Assembly: GCA_034439615.1 (NCBI GenBank)
Contig: JAWXAT010000025.1
Span: forward strand, 31,475-95,474
Direction of reading: 5' to 3'
Length of the DNA stretch: 64,000 nt
From: Oligoflexia bacterium
GTDB taxonomy: Bacteria > Bdellovibrionota > Bdellovibrionia > JABDDW01
Notes under the pieces: model-generated
Told to the model about the DNA's origin: nothing
Seen by the model: the letters and a program-made list of their open reading frames with translations, nothing else
Database searches by the model: none
Program-made: the position numbers and the translations under genes
Shown here: one piece after another, positions 37,540 to 46,838 of the stretch
How positions within the stretch are numbered: the first letter of the stretch is position 1
Layout: each line of letters begins with the position of its first letter

Positions 37540-40500
37540 TCAATATCCCTGACTCATTCCTTTGTACGACATGTTTTTCGCTTCTGACCGTTTTTTCATA
37601 CGAGAAATATTCTTATCAAGAACTTCAAGCAGCCCAACAACACATTTTTTAAATTGCGATTCTGGTTGAGGACTCATCAATTGTTGAATTCCTTTGTATG
37701 CGTTTACTTCAGCTTGCAATTTTCTTTGTTGAACTCCCAAAGTATTAAACTGAGTAACAAGCGAAATTGATGGGGTTGTTTGTGATTTAATTTGTAATTG
37801 CAATTCATCAATCTTCAATTGATTTGCTATAATTTGGGCTTCTTTATTCACAATCGATTTTCTGTTTTGCTCATGCAACAATCGATTTCGTTTTCTTTCA
37901 CTTTCAAGTCTACTTTTTTCTAGATCTGCAAGACTTGGTTCTTTCACAGTCTTTACGTCACCATTTTCATCAACAACAGAATACTTCACACCTTTTTTAT
38001 TATCTCGAATATCTTGAAACGTCACATGCATTAAACCGCCACCAAACTGCTCATTCTGAGCAGTAAGTCTAATTTGTGGCTTTTCAACACCGATCAAATG
38101 ACCCATTCTCTTCCCGATGAGTGCTTCACTAATACCTATAGAAATACCAGCCAGGGCCATTACACTCTCTCGCGATTGAAGTACTGCTCCAAGCTCAGCC
38201 TTTAGGTCTGCACTGATTTTTGATGTATCAAAAATTTCTTTCATTTTTTCATCAAGAAGCCTATGAAATTCTTCTTTATGCTTCACACTAACGTCATCAA
38301 GATATCCATTCTCTCGACGGTTTGCATTTTGTAAAAATGTTTTTTTAGATATATCGGTTGCATTTTCATAACTAACTGAATCTTTGATATCAGCAATTTC
38401 AACATTAGATTCAACCCGTTTTCCCTCTTTAACGGACTGTCTAATCATCGCGTTGTATGCTTCCTTATCAAACATTTCTTGCTTCTTTAATAAAATATAT
38501 CTTGTCCACTCAGCTATGAATGTTTTAAGCGTCGTGCGTCTTTCGCCCGTAAAAGATTGATCACCACTTTGTCTTGCAGAGCTAGCCCTTGCACGTCGTA
38601 TATCAACAGACACTTCAGATTTTTTAGTCGCTTCTTTCTCCAACCAATACTCATCTACAATTTTTTGAAAATCATCTGCCATGGCAGTATTGATACTTTT
38701 TATCTTATCACCACTTACAAAACGATCGATAAGACCTGGTTCTAAATTTGCGACCAACTTCAATACTTCCTGACCTTTAAGGTCGATACGAAATTGATTA
38801 AGTTGAGTTTGACTTCCTCTAGCTTCATAAGAAAACTTAGCTATTGCATCTTTCATTTCTTTAGACGGCGTTACTAGAACATCAAAAGTCATTTGTAATG
38901 ATTCTCTAACTACATCTCTTGGTATTGGCAAAACATCTATTGGTAATGCCTGAGCCTGTACATGTGCTGTTTTTGCTTTTGTTTCAAGCTTTCCACCCAA
39001 TACTTGAACGATTGCTTCTATCAATTGAGTTCTTTGATTCTCACCATACTGTGGCTCTTTTCCCAAAACTCTCCATAATTTTTCATATGATTCTTTACTA
39101 AGACTTCTAAATCCATGTGTCATTCCAGAAATAATATTTGAAATTGCCAATTCAACAAAATCTTCATAGCCAGGAGTATTTTTATAAAATTCTTTATATT
39201 CTTTTGAATGCTTCGCAATAAGCTTATCTAATAATTCGATCTTTTTCATATCAATTTGTTCGGCTTTTTTACCCTGCCGTTTTAATGCTTCAATTTCTAC
39301 ACTTTCTTTTTTATGAAATTCGTTGAGACTCAAGATGTACTTGTACATTGCAATGGCCTGTTGATGACTCCCACCAATTTGTCGACCCGCCTGAAGTATT
39401 GAACGAAAAACAATATCAGAATAATTAGAACCCAAGATAATTTTTGTAATTTCATCAAGACTTGCAATGGGCTTATTTAATCGCCCAGGTTCCAGCAATA
39501 CAGGCTCTCCAATTTCCGGGCGCTGAACTACTACTAAATCCTCTACACGAGTGTGCGGATTTAAATTACCTGTAACAAAGTATCTGCTCACATTTTTTGC
39601 AATCACTCTATCTGAAGTTTTTCTAGAAATTACTTGAAGTGCTGCCAGAAATTTAAGGCTTGATGCTTTGGATAATTCTTTTCTTGTACCTTCAATTTGC
39701 ATTTCTTCACTAATTTGAGAAAATGTTCTAGCTACTTCAGCTGTACTCATCGAAACATCTGCCAAAAACCCATACGCTTCTTGAGTTGCATTAAATTGAT
39801 CTTGTAAAACAGCTTTTGCACGCTTGATATCTAGTGCTATCCTCTCGACTTCTGATTTTGCGGCTTCATTACCACCAGCTACGCGTTGTTTAAAGCGCAA
39901 CAGTTTATTCATTTCAGCAGTTTTAATCGCGATATATCTACTTAAATAACTACTGCTTTGTTCTAATTCATATTCTTGGTTAGATTTTTTTTGCTTAAGA
40001 GCACGTCTTTGTTTACGCAACTTTTCCCAACTATTTAATTTCTCCTGAATTCGACTCCAGCGATAAAGCTCCAAAAATCCGATGTCCTGAGCTTGTTTAA
40101 TCGCTGAGTCAATTTTTTTAATTTCTTGATCAGTATCTTCTAAATCTTTTTTAATTTTTGAAATAACATTTTTGTTCCACCAAAGTTGTTCATTACTGAC
40201 TTGCGGTGAATTAACTGCTTCTAAAAGCTGGGGCGAAATATGCCTTAGCACACCTTGAACATCATTAGGCGTTAAACCATATTCAGCCAATATTTCAGTC
40301 AATCCTTCAGAAAATGACAAGGCTGTAGCATTTCGCACTTGTAATTGTAACCCTGAACGAATTTCGATTCTTTGCTCATCAGTAAAACGCTCGCCTTCTT
40401 GTACTAAGAGTTTATTCAGCGCTGTAAGCACCTCTGGCCGTGGTGTAATTGAAACAGATTTAATAAACTGTGTTTTAGTGTCTTGCGCAAATTGAGTCAA

Positions 40501-40734
40501 AAAAGCTTCTTGGCTTTCTTTTGTACCAACATTTAACATTGTATTGAAGAGTAACTTGGCCAGCGCAGGATCAACCATAGTTCTTGAATAAATTTTTACA
40601 TCTAATTGAATAGGCCCCGCAGGTAAAGTACTTTTCATTTCAGTGTTTGCCTGAGCAAAAGATTCACCTGAAAAATCGAGTACACCTATTAAAATAAAAA
40701 AACCTACTCCAATAAAACGTATAAATTGATGCAT
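37540..40734 (-). CDS. Large exported coiled-coil protein of unknown function
   Basis: A 1064-aa protein. A signal peptide (FIRFIGVGFFILIGVLDFSGESFA) is followed by a mostly helical, highly charged sequence. Coiled-coil stretches lie near residues 190-320 (EDTDQEIKKIDSAIKQAQD ...) and near the C-terminus (about 930-1030, Arg/Glu/Lys/Gln-rich). No membrane helix occurs after the signal. No domain is recognised. The ATG at 40734 has GAAGGAG six bases upstream, so the longer frame from 40779 is not used. A large periplasmic structural or scaffold role is plausible but unproven. Confidence 0.75.
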   Translation of the reverse strand: MHQFIRFIGVGFFILIGVLDFSGESFAQANTEMKSTLPAGPIQLDVKIYSRTMVDPALAKLLFNTMLNVGTKESQEAFLTQFAQDTKTQFIKSVSITPRPEVLTALNKLLVQEGERFTDEQRIEIRSGLQLQVRNATALSFSEGLTEILAEYGLTPNDVQGVLRHISPQLLEAVNSPQVSNEQLWWNKNVISKIKKDLEDTDQEIKKIDSAIKQAQDIGFLELYRWSRIQEKLNSWEKLRKQRRALKQKKSNQEYELEQSSSYLSRYIAIKTAEMNKLLRFKQRVAGGNEAAKSEVERIALDIKRAKAVLQDQFNATQEAYGFLADVSMSTAEVARTFSQISEEMQIEGTRKELSKASSLKFLAALQVISRKTSDRVIAKNVSRYFVTGNLNPHTRVEDLVVVQRPEIGEPVLLEPGRLNKPIASLDEITKIILGSNYSDIVFRSILQAGRQIGGSHQQAIAMYKYILSLNEFHKKESVEIEALKRQGKKAEQIDMKKIELLDKLIAKHSKEYKEFYKNTPGYEDFVELAISNIISGMTHGFRSLSKESYEKLWRVLGKEPQYGENQRTQLIEAIVQVLGGKLETKAKTAHVQAQALPIDVLPIPRDVVRESLQMTFDVLVTPSKEMKDAIAKFSYEARGSQTQLNQFRIDLKGQEVLKLVANLEPGLIDRFVSGDKIKSINTAMADDFQKIVDEYWLEKEATKKSEVSVDIRRARASSARQSGDQSFTGERRTTLKTFIAEWTRYILLKKQEMFDKEAYNAMIRQSVKEGKRVESNVEIADIKDSVSYENATDISKKTFLQNANRRENGYLDDVSVKHKEEFHRLLDEKMKEIFDTSKISADLKAELGAVLQSRESVMALAGISIGISEALIGKRMGHLIGVEKPQIRLTAQNEQFGGGLMHVTFQDIRDNKKGVKYSVVDENGDVKTVKEPSLADLEKSRLESERKRNRLLHEQNRKSIVNKEAQIIANQLKIDELQLQIKSQTTPSISLVTQFNTLGVQQRKLQAEVNAYKGIQQLMSPQPESQFKKCVVGLLEVLDKNISRMKKRSEAKNMSYKGMSQGY

Positions 40735-40986
40735 ACAGTTCTCCTTCAATACACTTGAGTAGAGCAACGCCGATGCCAAAATTACATAGATGTCACAAGT
40801 TCAGGCAGCAAAGAAAAATTCAACAATAACGAATACTTAGATAAACACGCTTAACGTCAGAGGGCTTCAAAAGCGGAAGTTTTTACGACTAATTTTGGCA
40901 AAGCCGTAAATAGCGCGACACATGTCTAAGTATATGACAGCGCAGATGTTGACGACAATGGGGTTTCTTGAAACTCTAGAACTGCA

Positions 40987-42921
40987 ATGCTGACATACAT
41001 AAATTGGTGGCACTGGTGGCTGCCACAATTTTTCATTTCTGGACTCATATGGATAGTTTTTGCTCCATCTATTGGAAGCATTTTTTTAAAATTGTTTCGT
41101 GCAAAAAAAAATACCTTTGAACTTTCAGATAAATCACAAGAGAGTTTAAATTTTATACTTGGGTTTATTATTATTTCTTACTTCTTAAGTTTTCTTGTTG
41201 CACTACATAACTTCGCTTTGCCCGTATTAATGCTACTTCTATCTGCGTTAACAAGTGTTAATTTCACAAAAGAAAAACAATTTAAAATATTAAAAATTAC
41301 TATCTATGATTTTATTTTCATACTTCCGATATTTTTTTCTGCTTTATTGTCTCCCGTTTCCATTGATTCCCCTTTAGGAGCATTACAATTTTCTTTTTTC
41401 CATGATCAATGGCCTTTAGATTGGGGTAAAGACTTCGACACCCATATGGCATTACCAATGCTACTAGGTTCATGGTTTAAGAAAATCCCATTAACTCAAA
41501 ATCTAGCAGTACAAGCCCCCTACTTCGCTCTACTCATATGGAGATCCGCATATCTGGCTTGGGAGTTAGCAAGACATCATTGGCCATTTAAGATTTCAGC
41601 AAAAAACAAAACATTCTTACTTACTCTCATGATGAGTACTGTTTATTATCGAAAAATTATTCACGTGAAAGCCTCACCCATCGGTGGATTATTCGCTATT
41701 TTATTTTGTTTCTGGATCACACACCCTGCTGCAAAAAACAACAAAGCTATTACAGGCGTTCTATTAGCCTCAACATTTATTTTTGGCGACTATGGAGCTC
41801 TTATCACCCTGCCACTCTTAGTAGTCTTACTCATCTCAAAACATCATAGTACAAGCATATTCAATCCAGCACTTTTATGGGCCTTAGCAATTGTTAGCCC
41901 TGATATTTTGAGAAAAACTTATATTTTTTCAAATGGGAATGTATTCATACTTGCACTAACCACGCTGCTCCTTGGTTTATTATTTTTCATTGTTAAAATA
42001 TTCATAGACTGCTACTGCCGCTATCAAAATTCATTTAAGAATACTGAATTGTTTTTTTTCGCTATCATGTTATTCACAGCAATCCTTACCAATATTTTAT
42101 TCACACCAGTAAGCATGAGTGAAAGCGCACAGTTTAATCTTTACCAATGGTCTATAGGTCGAGAGGGCATTTTACTTATTTTCTTATTATTTTTTATGTA
42201 TAAATTTAAAACTCACGATAGTTCTAAAATCTTATTTGCCATACTGGGAGTACAACTACTCATGTATTCACTATTTAGATTCATCGACGGTACACCTCAT
42301 TTTGGCTGGCCTAATCCCAATGATCTTTGGTGGAATTTAATGAAAAATTCTATGATGATTACCACCCCCTTAGTCATTAGCATTACTATGGCGATGATTA
42401 TTTCTTATTGGCTTGATCATTTCGATAATAATAAATTTAAAAATAAAACTGTTGTTGCCTTCGTGTTTGCAGCACTGCTTTTATTACAAGATCCTTTAGT
42501 TAAAAATGTTAGAGATGGATCATTAGCCCCACACGCCCCCAGACTCCCAGTTGTTACAGGAGTTGCTGGAATCATTTGGCAGGCAATACATAAAAAAGCA
42601 GTATCCTCTGAAAGCGGCAATATTGTATTAAATTACCTGGCACTCCCAGAACCTAATTTAATAGAAAATATTTTTGAAATCCAAAAAAATTCAACCACAC
42701 GAATAAATATCTGTATTGAACGGGAATTAAATCCTGTAGGTATTGCTGATTTTGATATTGAAACCTATACGATTGATAATCCTACTGGTGCTCACGGTTA
42801 TATCAGAGCCCCCACCCAATGTTCACATTTCATACGAGCTCATAAAAAATCAAACTGTCTTAATTCAGAATTATTAATTTTTGACTCAAAATCCGCACTA
42901 CTTTGCCAAGTTGCGAATTAA
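40987..42921 (+). CDS. Polytopic membrane protein of unknown function
   Basis: A 644-aa integral membrane protein with 12 or more hydrophobic segments (for example FFISGLIWIVFAPSIGSIFL, FVFAALLLLQDP) and a soluble C-terminal tail from about residue 505 containing VVTGVAGIIWQAI and Cys in RINICIEREL and THQCSHF-like surroundings. It resembles bacterial GT-C or O-antigen-type membrane proteins in layout, but no diagnostic motif is seen. No Shine-Dalgarno sequence is obvious before the ATG. It converges with the GST gene, its stop directly abutting that gene's stop. Confidence 0.7.
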   Translation: MLTYINWWHWWLPQFFISGLIWIVFAPSIGSIFLKLFRAKKNTFELSDKSQESLNFILGFIIISYFLSFLVALHNFALPVLMLLLSALTSVNFTKEKQFKILKITIYDFIFILPIFFSALLSPVSIDSPLGALQFSFFHDQWPLDWGKDFDTHMALPMLLGSWFKKIPLTQNLAVQAPYFALLIWRSAYLAWELARHHWPFKISAKNKTFLLTLMMSTVYYRKIIHVKASPIGGLFAILFCFWITHPAAKNNKAITGVLLASTFIFGDYGALITLPLLVVLLISKHHSTSIFNPALLWALAIVSPDILRKTYIFSNGNVFILALTTLLLGLLFFIVKIFIDCYCRYQNSFKNTELFFFAIMLFTAILTNILFTPVSMSESAQFNLYQWSIGREGILLIFLLFFMYKFKTHDSSKILFAILGVQLLMYSLFRFIDGTPHFGWPNPNDLWWNLMKNSMMITTPLVISITMAMIISYWLDHFDNNKFKNKTVVAFVFAALLLLQDPLVKNVRDGSLAPHAPRLPVVTGVAGIIWQAIHKKAVSSESGNIVLNYLALPEPNLIENIFEIQKNSTTRINICIERELNPVGIADFDIETYTIDNPTGAHGYIRAPTQCSHFIRAHKKSNCLNSELLIFDSKSALLCQVAN

Positions 42922-43557
42922 TTAGACTATCAAGCTGGGGGGGGGCTGAGTCATCTGAAACGATGGGCGCGCTTGGAGTGCTGCTAAATATCGTTTTGAC
43001 TCTGGATTGCTTTCTAGTAATTCTGCAGGTAGCCTTAAACCGACATACTCTAAGGCTGAACCCATATCTAAATCGGATTGGCTTAATGAACCGCTTAAAA
43101 TCGTAGGCCGCTCCTTAATAAAGATTTCAAAACCATCTAGTGATGCTTTTACCACAGAGATACACTCCTCAAAAACAGAGCTATCTTGAAGTTCTTTAGA
43201 TCGTTGAGCTTCTAAAAAATATTCAATACTCTTATCACAAATTCCAAGTGCAATTGCTGACCACCTTGAGGCGATAATGAGATCTTTCTCTGATTTTGCA
43301 CGTAAAGGGCTATCACTCATTTTTTGATAAAAAACTTCCAAAATTAAATTTGAATCAATAAGTACATTACCACTTTTAAGTTGCAAAGTAGGTACTCGAG
43401 AAAGCGGATTCATTTTTGTTAATTCAGGGTTAGGCTTAAATACATCTAATAATTTTTCTTCAAATTTAATACCGTGCTCCAAAAAAGCCAAACGCACACG
43501 TCGCGCAAAAGGAGATCTTGCTGAAATAAACAATGTCGAATTTTTAAAGTCGATCAT
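42922..43557 (-). CDS. Glutathione S-transferase family protein
   Basis: A 211-aa GST-like protein. The N-terminal thioredoxin fold has LFISARSPFARRVRLAFLEH (the active-site Ser/Arg region), followed by KMNPLSRVPTLQLKSGNVLI with the cis-Pro and DSNLILEVF (the substrate-binding Asp-Ser). The C-terminal helical domain ends ARPSFQMTQPPPSLIV. Three CCC codons there come from a G9 tract on the plus strand (42937-42945), so slippage would change only the last residues. It is the last gene of the operon from the thioredoxin gene. Confidence 0.85.
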   Translation of the reverse strand: MIDFKNSTLFISARSPFARRVRLAFLEHGIKFEEKLLDVFKPNPELTKMNPLSRVPTLQLKSGNVLIDSNLILEVFYQKMSDSPLRAKSEKDLIIASRWSAIALGICDKSIEYFLEAQRSKELQDSSVFEECISVVKASLDGFEIFIKERPTILSGSLSQSDLDMGSALEYVGLRLPAELLESNPESKRYLAALQARPSFQMTQPPPSLIV

Positions 43558-43572
43558 AACATCACCTTAAGA

Positions 43573-44271
43573 TCAATATGCCCAATTAAAAGCCAACCCG
43601 TAACCACGGCTTCCGTCATTGTATGTCAATGGAGTAACTCCAAAATGATGTTCAAACCCAGCTCTGCCAAAAAGAATACCAATTGTAGCACCGGCGACGA
43701 CATCACTAAACCAATGGGCATTGTCTGCCAACCTACTCATCGCTGTAACTGTGGCTAAAATATAACTAGGTACTGAATATTTCCAACCATAGCTCATTGC
43801 AATTGTAGTTGCTGAAGCAAATGATACTTGTGAATGCCCCGAGGGGAATGAAGTTAGAGTGTTACTATCAGGCCGCGCCCTCCTGACTGAGTATTTCAAT
43901 GTATATGCGACAACTGTTGCTGAAAGTAGTCCCTCTGTAGAAGCAATTCCATTTTCTCTGTCAAAAATAAGTTGCCCAGCAGCGATTCCAGCTTCTGAAA
44001 TACCCATTCCCCAAAAATTTCCAAAATTCGTAAGAGTCGTGGACATCCTTTGGTGCTCACCAGGACGATTATTCACCCAAGTGTCATGCATGGCTTGATC
44101 TTGACCAGCAGCGATAATTGTACCTAGAGCTCCAACAGAAAGTATGATTAGCCCCGTCTTGTCAAATGCATCTGAAAATGTACGGGATGCATGTTTATGT
44201 AGTGGCGCTGCATTGAGCGTACTTACGTTAATCAATAATAGAATAATTAAAAGTGAGAATCGAATTGTCAT
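43573..44271 (-). CDS. PAP2-family membrane phosphatase
   Basis: A 232-aa phosphatidic-acid-phosphatase-type enzyme, probably acting on lipid phosphates at the periplasmic face of the inner membrane. A signal or first helix (SLLIILLLINVSTLNA) starts the protein. The three catalytic motifs are present: KYSVRRARP (K-x6-RP), SFPSGHS (PSGH) and SRLADNAHWFSDV (SR-x5-H-x3-D). Four or five helices lie between. The end reads YGLAFNWAY. Its function may be undecaprenyl-phosphate or lipid recycling, undetermined. It sits 52 bases after the Zn protease gene. Confidence 0.9.
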   Translation of the reverse strand: MTIRFSLLIILLLINVSTLNAAPLHKHASRTFSDAFDKTGLIILSVGALGTIIAAGQDQAMHDTWVNNRPGEHQRMSTTLTNFGNFWGMGISEAGIAAGQLIFDRENGIASTEGLLSATVVAYTLKYSVRRARPDSNTLTSFPSGHSQVSFASATTIAMSYGWKYSVPSYILATVTAMSRLADNAHWFSDVVAGATIGILFGRAGFEHHFGVTPLTYNDGSRGYGLAFNWAY

Positions 44272-44323
44272 AAATTAAGGCTATTATTGAAATAGAACAA
44301 ATGCAACGCTCAATTGCCCCTAA

Positions 44324-45178
44324 TTATTGAAAACACAAAAATTCACCAGCATGCCAGCCATGAGCCTGAATCAAAGCTGTTTTGTAATCCGATGGTGATT
44401 TAACATGGTTCGTGGTGAGCCATTCATTAATCTTGCGGGCAGACCAATAATATTGCGTACGTGAGGGACTGCCCTCTTCTATTATATCGTCTTCATAAAA
44501 CTTCCAAATTTCTTGGTCTGTTTTCAAACAATCAATAATAGCTTTATCAATTTTAGAATAATTCGCAAGGCACCACTGCATTTCTTCAGGAAAGTAATAA
44601 TGATGTAAATGTAATGGCACCTCTGGATAAACAAGCTGAGAAAAAAGTGTGGCTAAACCCTCACTGGTAATATGCTCATGAGCAGTCATCGCATCTAAAT
44701 ATTCTTTTCGAGATACATCAGTTAATGGCTTTCCAAGAAAACTCCAAACCTTAGGCTGATGATCACGATAGACATGAGAGAGTTCATGAGCCATCAAGGC
44801 TTTAAGGTACCCCTCATCAGCATCAGGATGATCAATACCAAACCAAACCGCATGTGAACCAGAATCATAGCGAGCAAATCCATCAAAACGCATCAAACTA
44901 GGACTCAGCCTAACTTCGCCTTCTAATTTCTTACCAAAAATACTCTCAACCTTATCTACTACTTCTGTTGCCAGTGTAGTGAATGAAACAGCTAATTTTC
45001 GTTGTGATTTATATTCATCACCCTTCATCCAACGTTCGGCATTCTCAAGATCAATCCCCCATTCTTCTGCCATTTTTTTAAGAACAGTAAGTTGCTCATT
45101 TGTAGATAGTGCCGTTTTTAGACTTCCGGTTTTATCAAATGATTCAATACACGGTGTATAGTAATTAACGACCTTCAT
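44324..45178 (-). CDS. Putative zinc-dependent protease (DUF2268-like)
   Basis: A 284-aa cytoplasmic protein with a zincin metal site: ALMAHELSHVYRDHQP (HExxH) and a downstream Glu in HITSEGLATLF, the pattern of DUF2268-type predicted Zn proteases. The N-terminus MKVVNYYTPCIESFD has no signal peptide. The rest is mixed alpha/beta with no other known domain. The ATG at 45178 has AAGG seven bases upstream; it overlaps the sua5-like gene by 14 bases, so co-translation is likely. Confidence 0.75.
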   Translation of the reverse strand: MKVVNYYTPCIESFDKTGSLKTALSTNEQLTVLKKMAEEWGIDLENAERWMKGDEYKSQRKLAVSFTTLATEVVDKVESIFGKKLEGEVRLSPSLMRFDGFARYDSGSHAVWFGIDHPDADEGYLKALMAHELSHVYRDHQPKVWSFLGKPLTDVSRKEYLDAMTAHEHITSEGLATLFSQLVYPEVPLHLHHYYFPEEMQWCLANYSKIDKAIIDCLKTDQEIWKFYEDDIIEEGSPSRTQYYWSARKINEWLTTNHVKSPSDYKTALIQAHGWHAGEFLCFQ

Positions 45179-46172
45179 GTTGCGCCTTTTTAAGCCTGTC
45201 ATTAATTGCAACACCTAGACGCTCTTCTGGAAACGCCAATGCATAGATCATATTAAATTCAGACTCATCTATTTCTCGAAGAGTCGAAAATAAATTTCGT
45301 GAAGCTTCATCATAATTTCCAACTATCGAAAGTGGGAAAATATTCTTAAACCCTGCGTTTTCAAATTTCTTTACTTCCTTGTTAGAAAAGCAAACAAGTG
45401 CCGCAGTCGAGAGGTTTTTTTTGATTCCTCTTTTTTTAACAAACTCAGTCAACCCCTTCGCATCAAAATACCTCAATGGCTTTTGTGGTGCATAGTGAAA
45501 ATCAAGCATGCCCGGTGATACTGGCCGAACAATACTACTTTTTACGTTGATTTTAATTTTATGGCCCAAGACTATTTCTAAATCCTCTAAACTAATACCG
45601 CCAGGGCGCAATATAATAGGCTCATCTAGTAATGAAATAACCGTAGATTCCACACCCACTAGACAAGGCCCGCCATCAAGAATAACGGAAACTTTTTTTC
45701 CTAAACTTTTTTCTACTGCTCGAGCAGTGGTGGGGCTTAGACCCTGAAATTGATTTGCACTGGGCGCAGCAATCGCTTTGTTTGAATTTTTAATCAAAGC
45801 AAGGGCTATTAGATGTCTAGGCATTCTCACAGCTACAGCCTCAAGCCCAGACGTTACCTCTGAGGGCAATGATGTTTTCTTTTTTAATACAATGGTAAGT
45901 GGCCCTGGCCAAAATTTTTCAATAAGTTTAACCGCAATAGGAGGCAATTCTTCAACAACCGTTTCTAATTGCTCGCGCCCAGCGACATGTACAATAAGCG
46001 GATCCCAATCAGGACGTTGTTTAATTTCAAATATTTTTTTAACAGCTGAAATATTATGTGCGTCTGCACCTAAACCATAGACCGTTTCCGTAGGAAATCC
46101 AACAACATCCCCACTGAGAATTAATTCGACAGCTCGATCAATATTTTTTTTCTGCTTACCATCAATAATCAT
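45165..46172 (-). CDS. tsaC: L-threonylcarbamoyladenylate synthase (Sua5 type)
   Basis: Makes threonylcarbamoyl-AMP for t6A37 modification of tRNAs. 335 aa, so it is the longer Sua5 form with an extra C-terminal domain. The YrdC core has GDVVGFPTETVYGLGADA, IFEIKQRPDWDPLIVHV, PGPLTIVLKK, AVRMPRHLIALAL and IAAPSANQFQGLSPT, with IILRPGGISLEDLE after it. LDFHYAPQKPL leads into the Sua5 domain. It overlaps purE upstream by four bases and the Zn protease gene downstream by 14. Confidence 0.94.
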   Translation of the reverse strand: MIIDGKQKKNIDRAVELILSGDVVGFPTETVYGLGADAHNISAVKKIFEIKQRPDWDPLIVHVAGREQLETVVEELPPIAVKLIEKFWPGPLTIVLKKKTSLPSEVTSGLEAVAVRMPRHLIALALIKNSNKAIAAPSANQFQGLSPTTARAVEKSLGKKVSVILDGGPCLVGVESTVISLLDEPIILRPGGISLEDLEIVLGHKIKINVKSSIVRPVSPGMLDFHYAPQKPLRYFDAKGLTEFVKKRGIKKNLSTAALVCFSNKEVKKFENAGFKNIFPLSIVGNYDEASRNLFSTLREIDESEFNMIYALAFPEERLGVAINDRLKKAQHEGR

Positions 46173-46705
46173 TTTTGTTTTCTTAAAAACTGATTGACAC
46201 CAAGACTACTCAAGGCATTTTTATCTCTCAAAACTTTAACTGACATTGTTTTTTTATACTGCGATACTTTCTTTCGAATACTCAGACCCTGAGGATCATC
46301 ATTTGTACCAAGAATTTGGGCAGCCAACAATGCGGCATTTGTGGAATTATCAACAGCTACTGTTGCTACGGGAACACCTCTTGGCATTTGAGCAATAGAC
46401 AAAAGTGCATCTAAGCCATTCATCGCACTGCTTTTAATGGGTACTCCAATAACGGGTAATATAGAAAATGATGCCAACATCCCAGGAAGATGAGCTGCTC
46501 CGCCGGCTCCAGCAATAATAATTTTCACGCCGAGCACTTCCCACTCAGCAATGCATTTTTGCAATAATTTAGGAGTACGATGAGCAGAAACAATATGAGT
46601 CTCATACTTAATTTTCATCTGATCAAGAATCACACCAGCAGTTTTCATAACTGGCAAATCAGACTTACTACCCATAACAATAACAACTTTTATACTTTTA
46701 TTCAC
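46169..46705 (-). CDS. purE: N5-carboxyaminoimidazole ribonucleotide mutase
   Basis: Class I PurE, converting N5-CAIR to CAIR in purine biosynthesis; works with PurK. 178 aa. Motifs: VIVMGSKSDLPVM at the N-terminus, HIVSAHRTPKLL, IIAGAGGAAHLPGML, PVIGVPIKSSAMNGLDALLS and MPRGVPVATVAV. GTG at 46705 is chosen as start because GAGGAG lies five bases upstream; GTG and TTG codons at 46711 and 46708 are alternatives. purK lies 130 bases upstream on the same strand, and the stop overlaps the sua5 start. Confidence 0.94.
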   Translation of the reverse strand: MNKSIKVVIVMGSKSDLPVMKTAGVILDQMKIKYETHIVSAHRTPKLLQKCIAEWEVLGVKIIIAGAGGAAHLPGMLASFSILPVIGVPIKSSAMNGLDALLSIAQMPRGVPVATVAVDNSTNAALLAAQILGTNDDPQGLSIRKKVSQYKKTMSVKVLRDKNALSSLGVNQFLRKQK

Positions 46706-46838
46706 CAACACTCCTCAGTACACATCAAACACTTTTCATTCTTGTATTTTACTACAATCGTCATCTCGCTATCATTACTTAACTACAACTTTACACATTC
46801 ACTCTCTCATTTTTTAACAACAACTTTACTTATTTTTA

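Noticed and set aside
46706..46838. Purine riboswitch between purK and purE
   Set aside because: No recognisable purine-riboswitch core; the gap is AT-rich and lies between two genes of one pathway.
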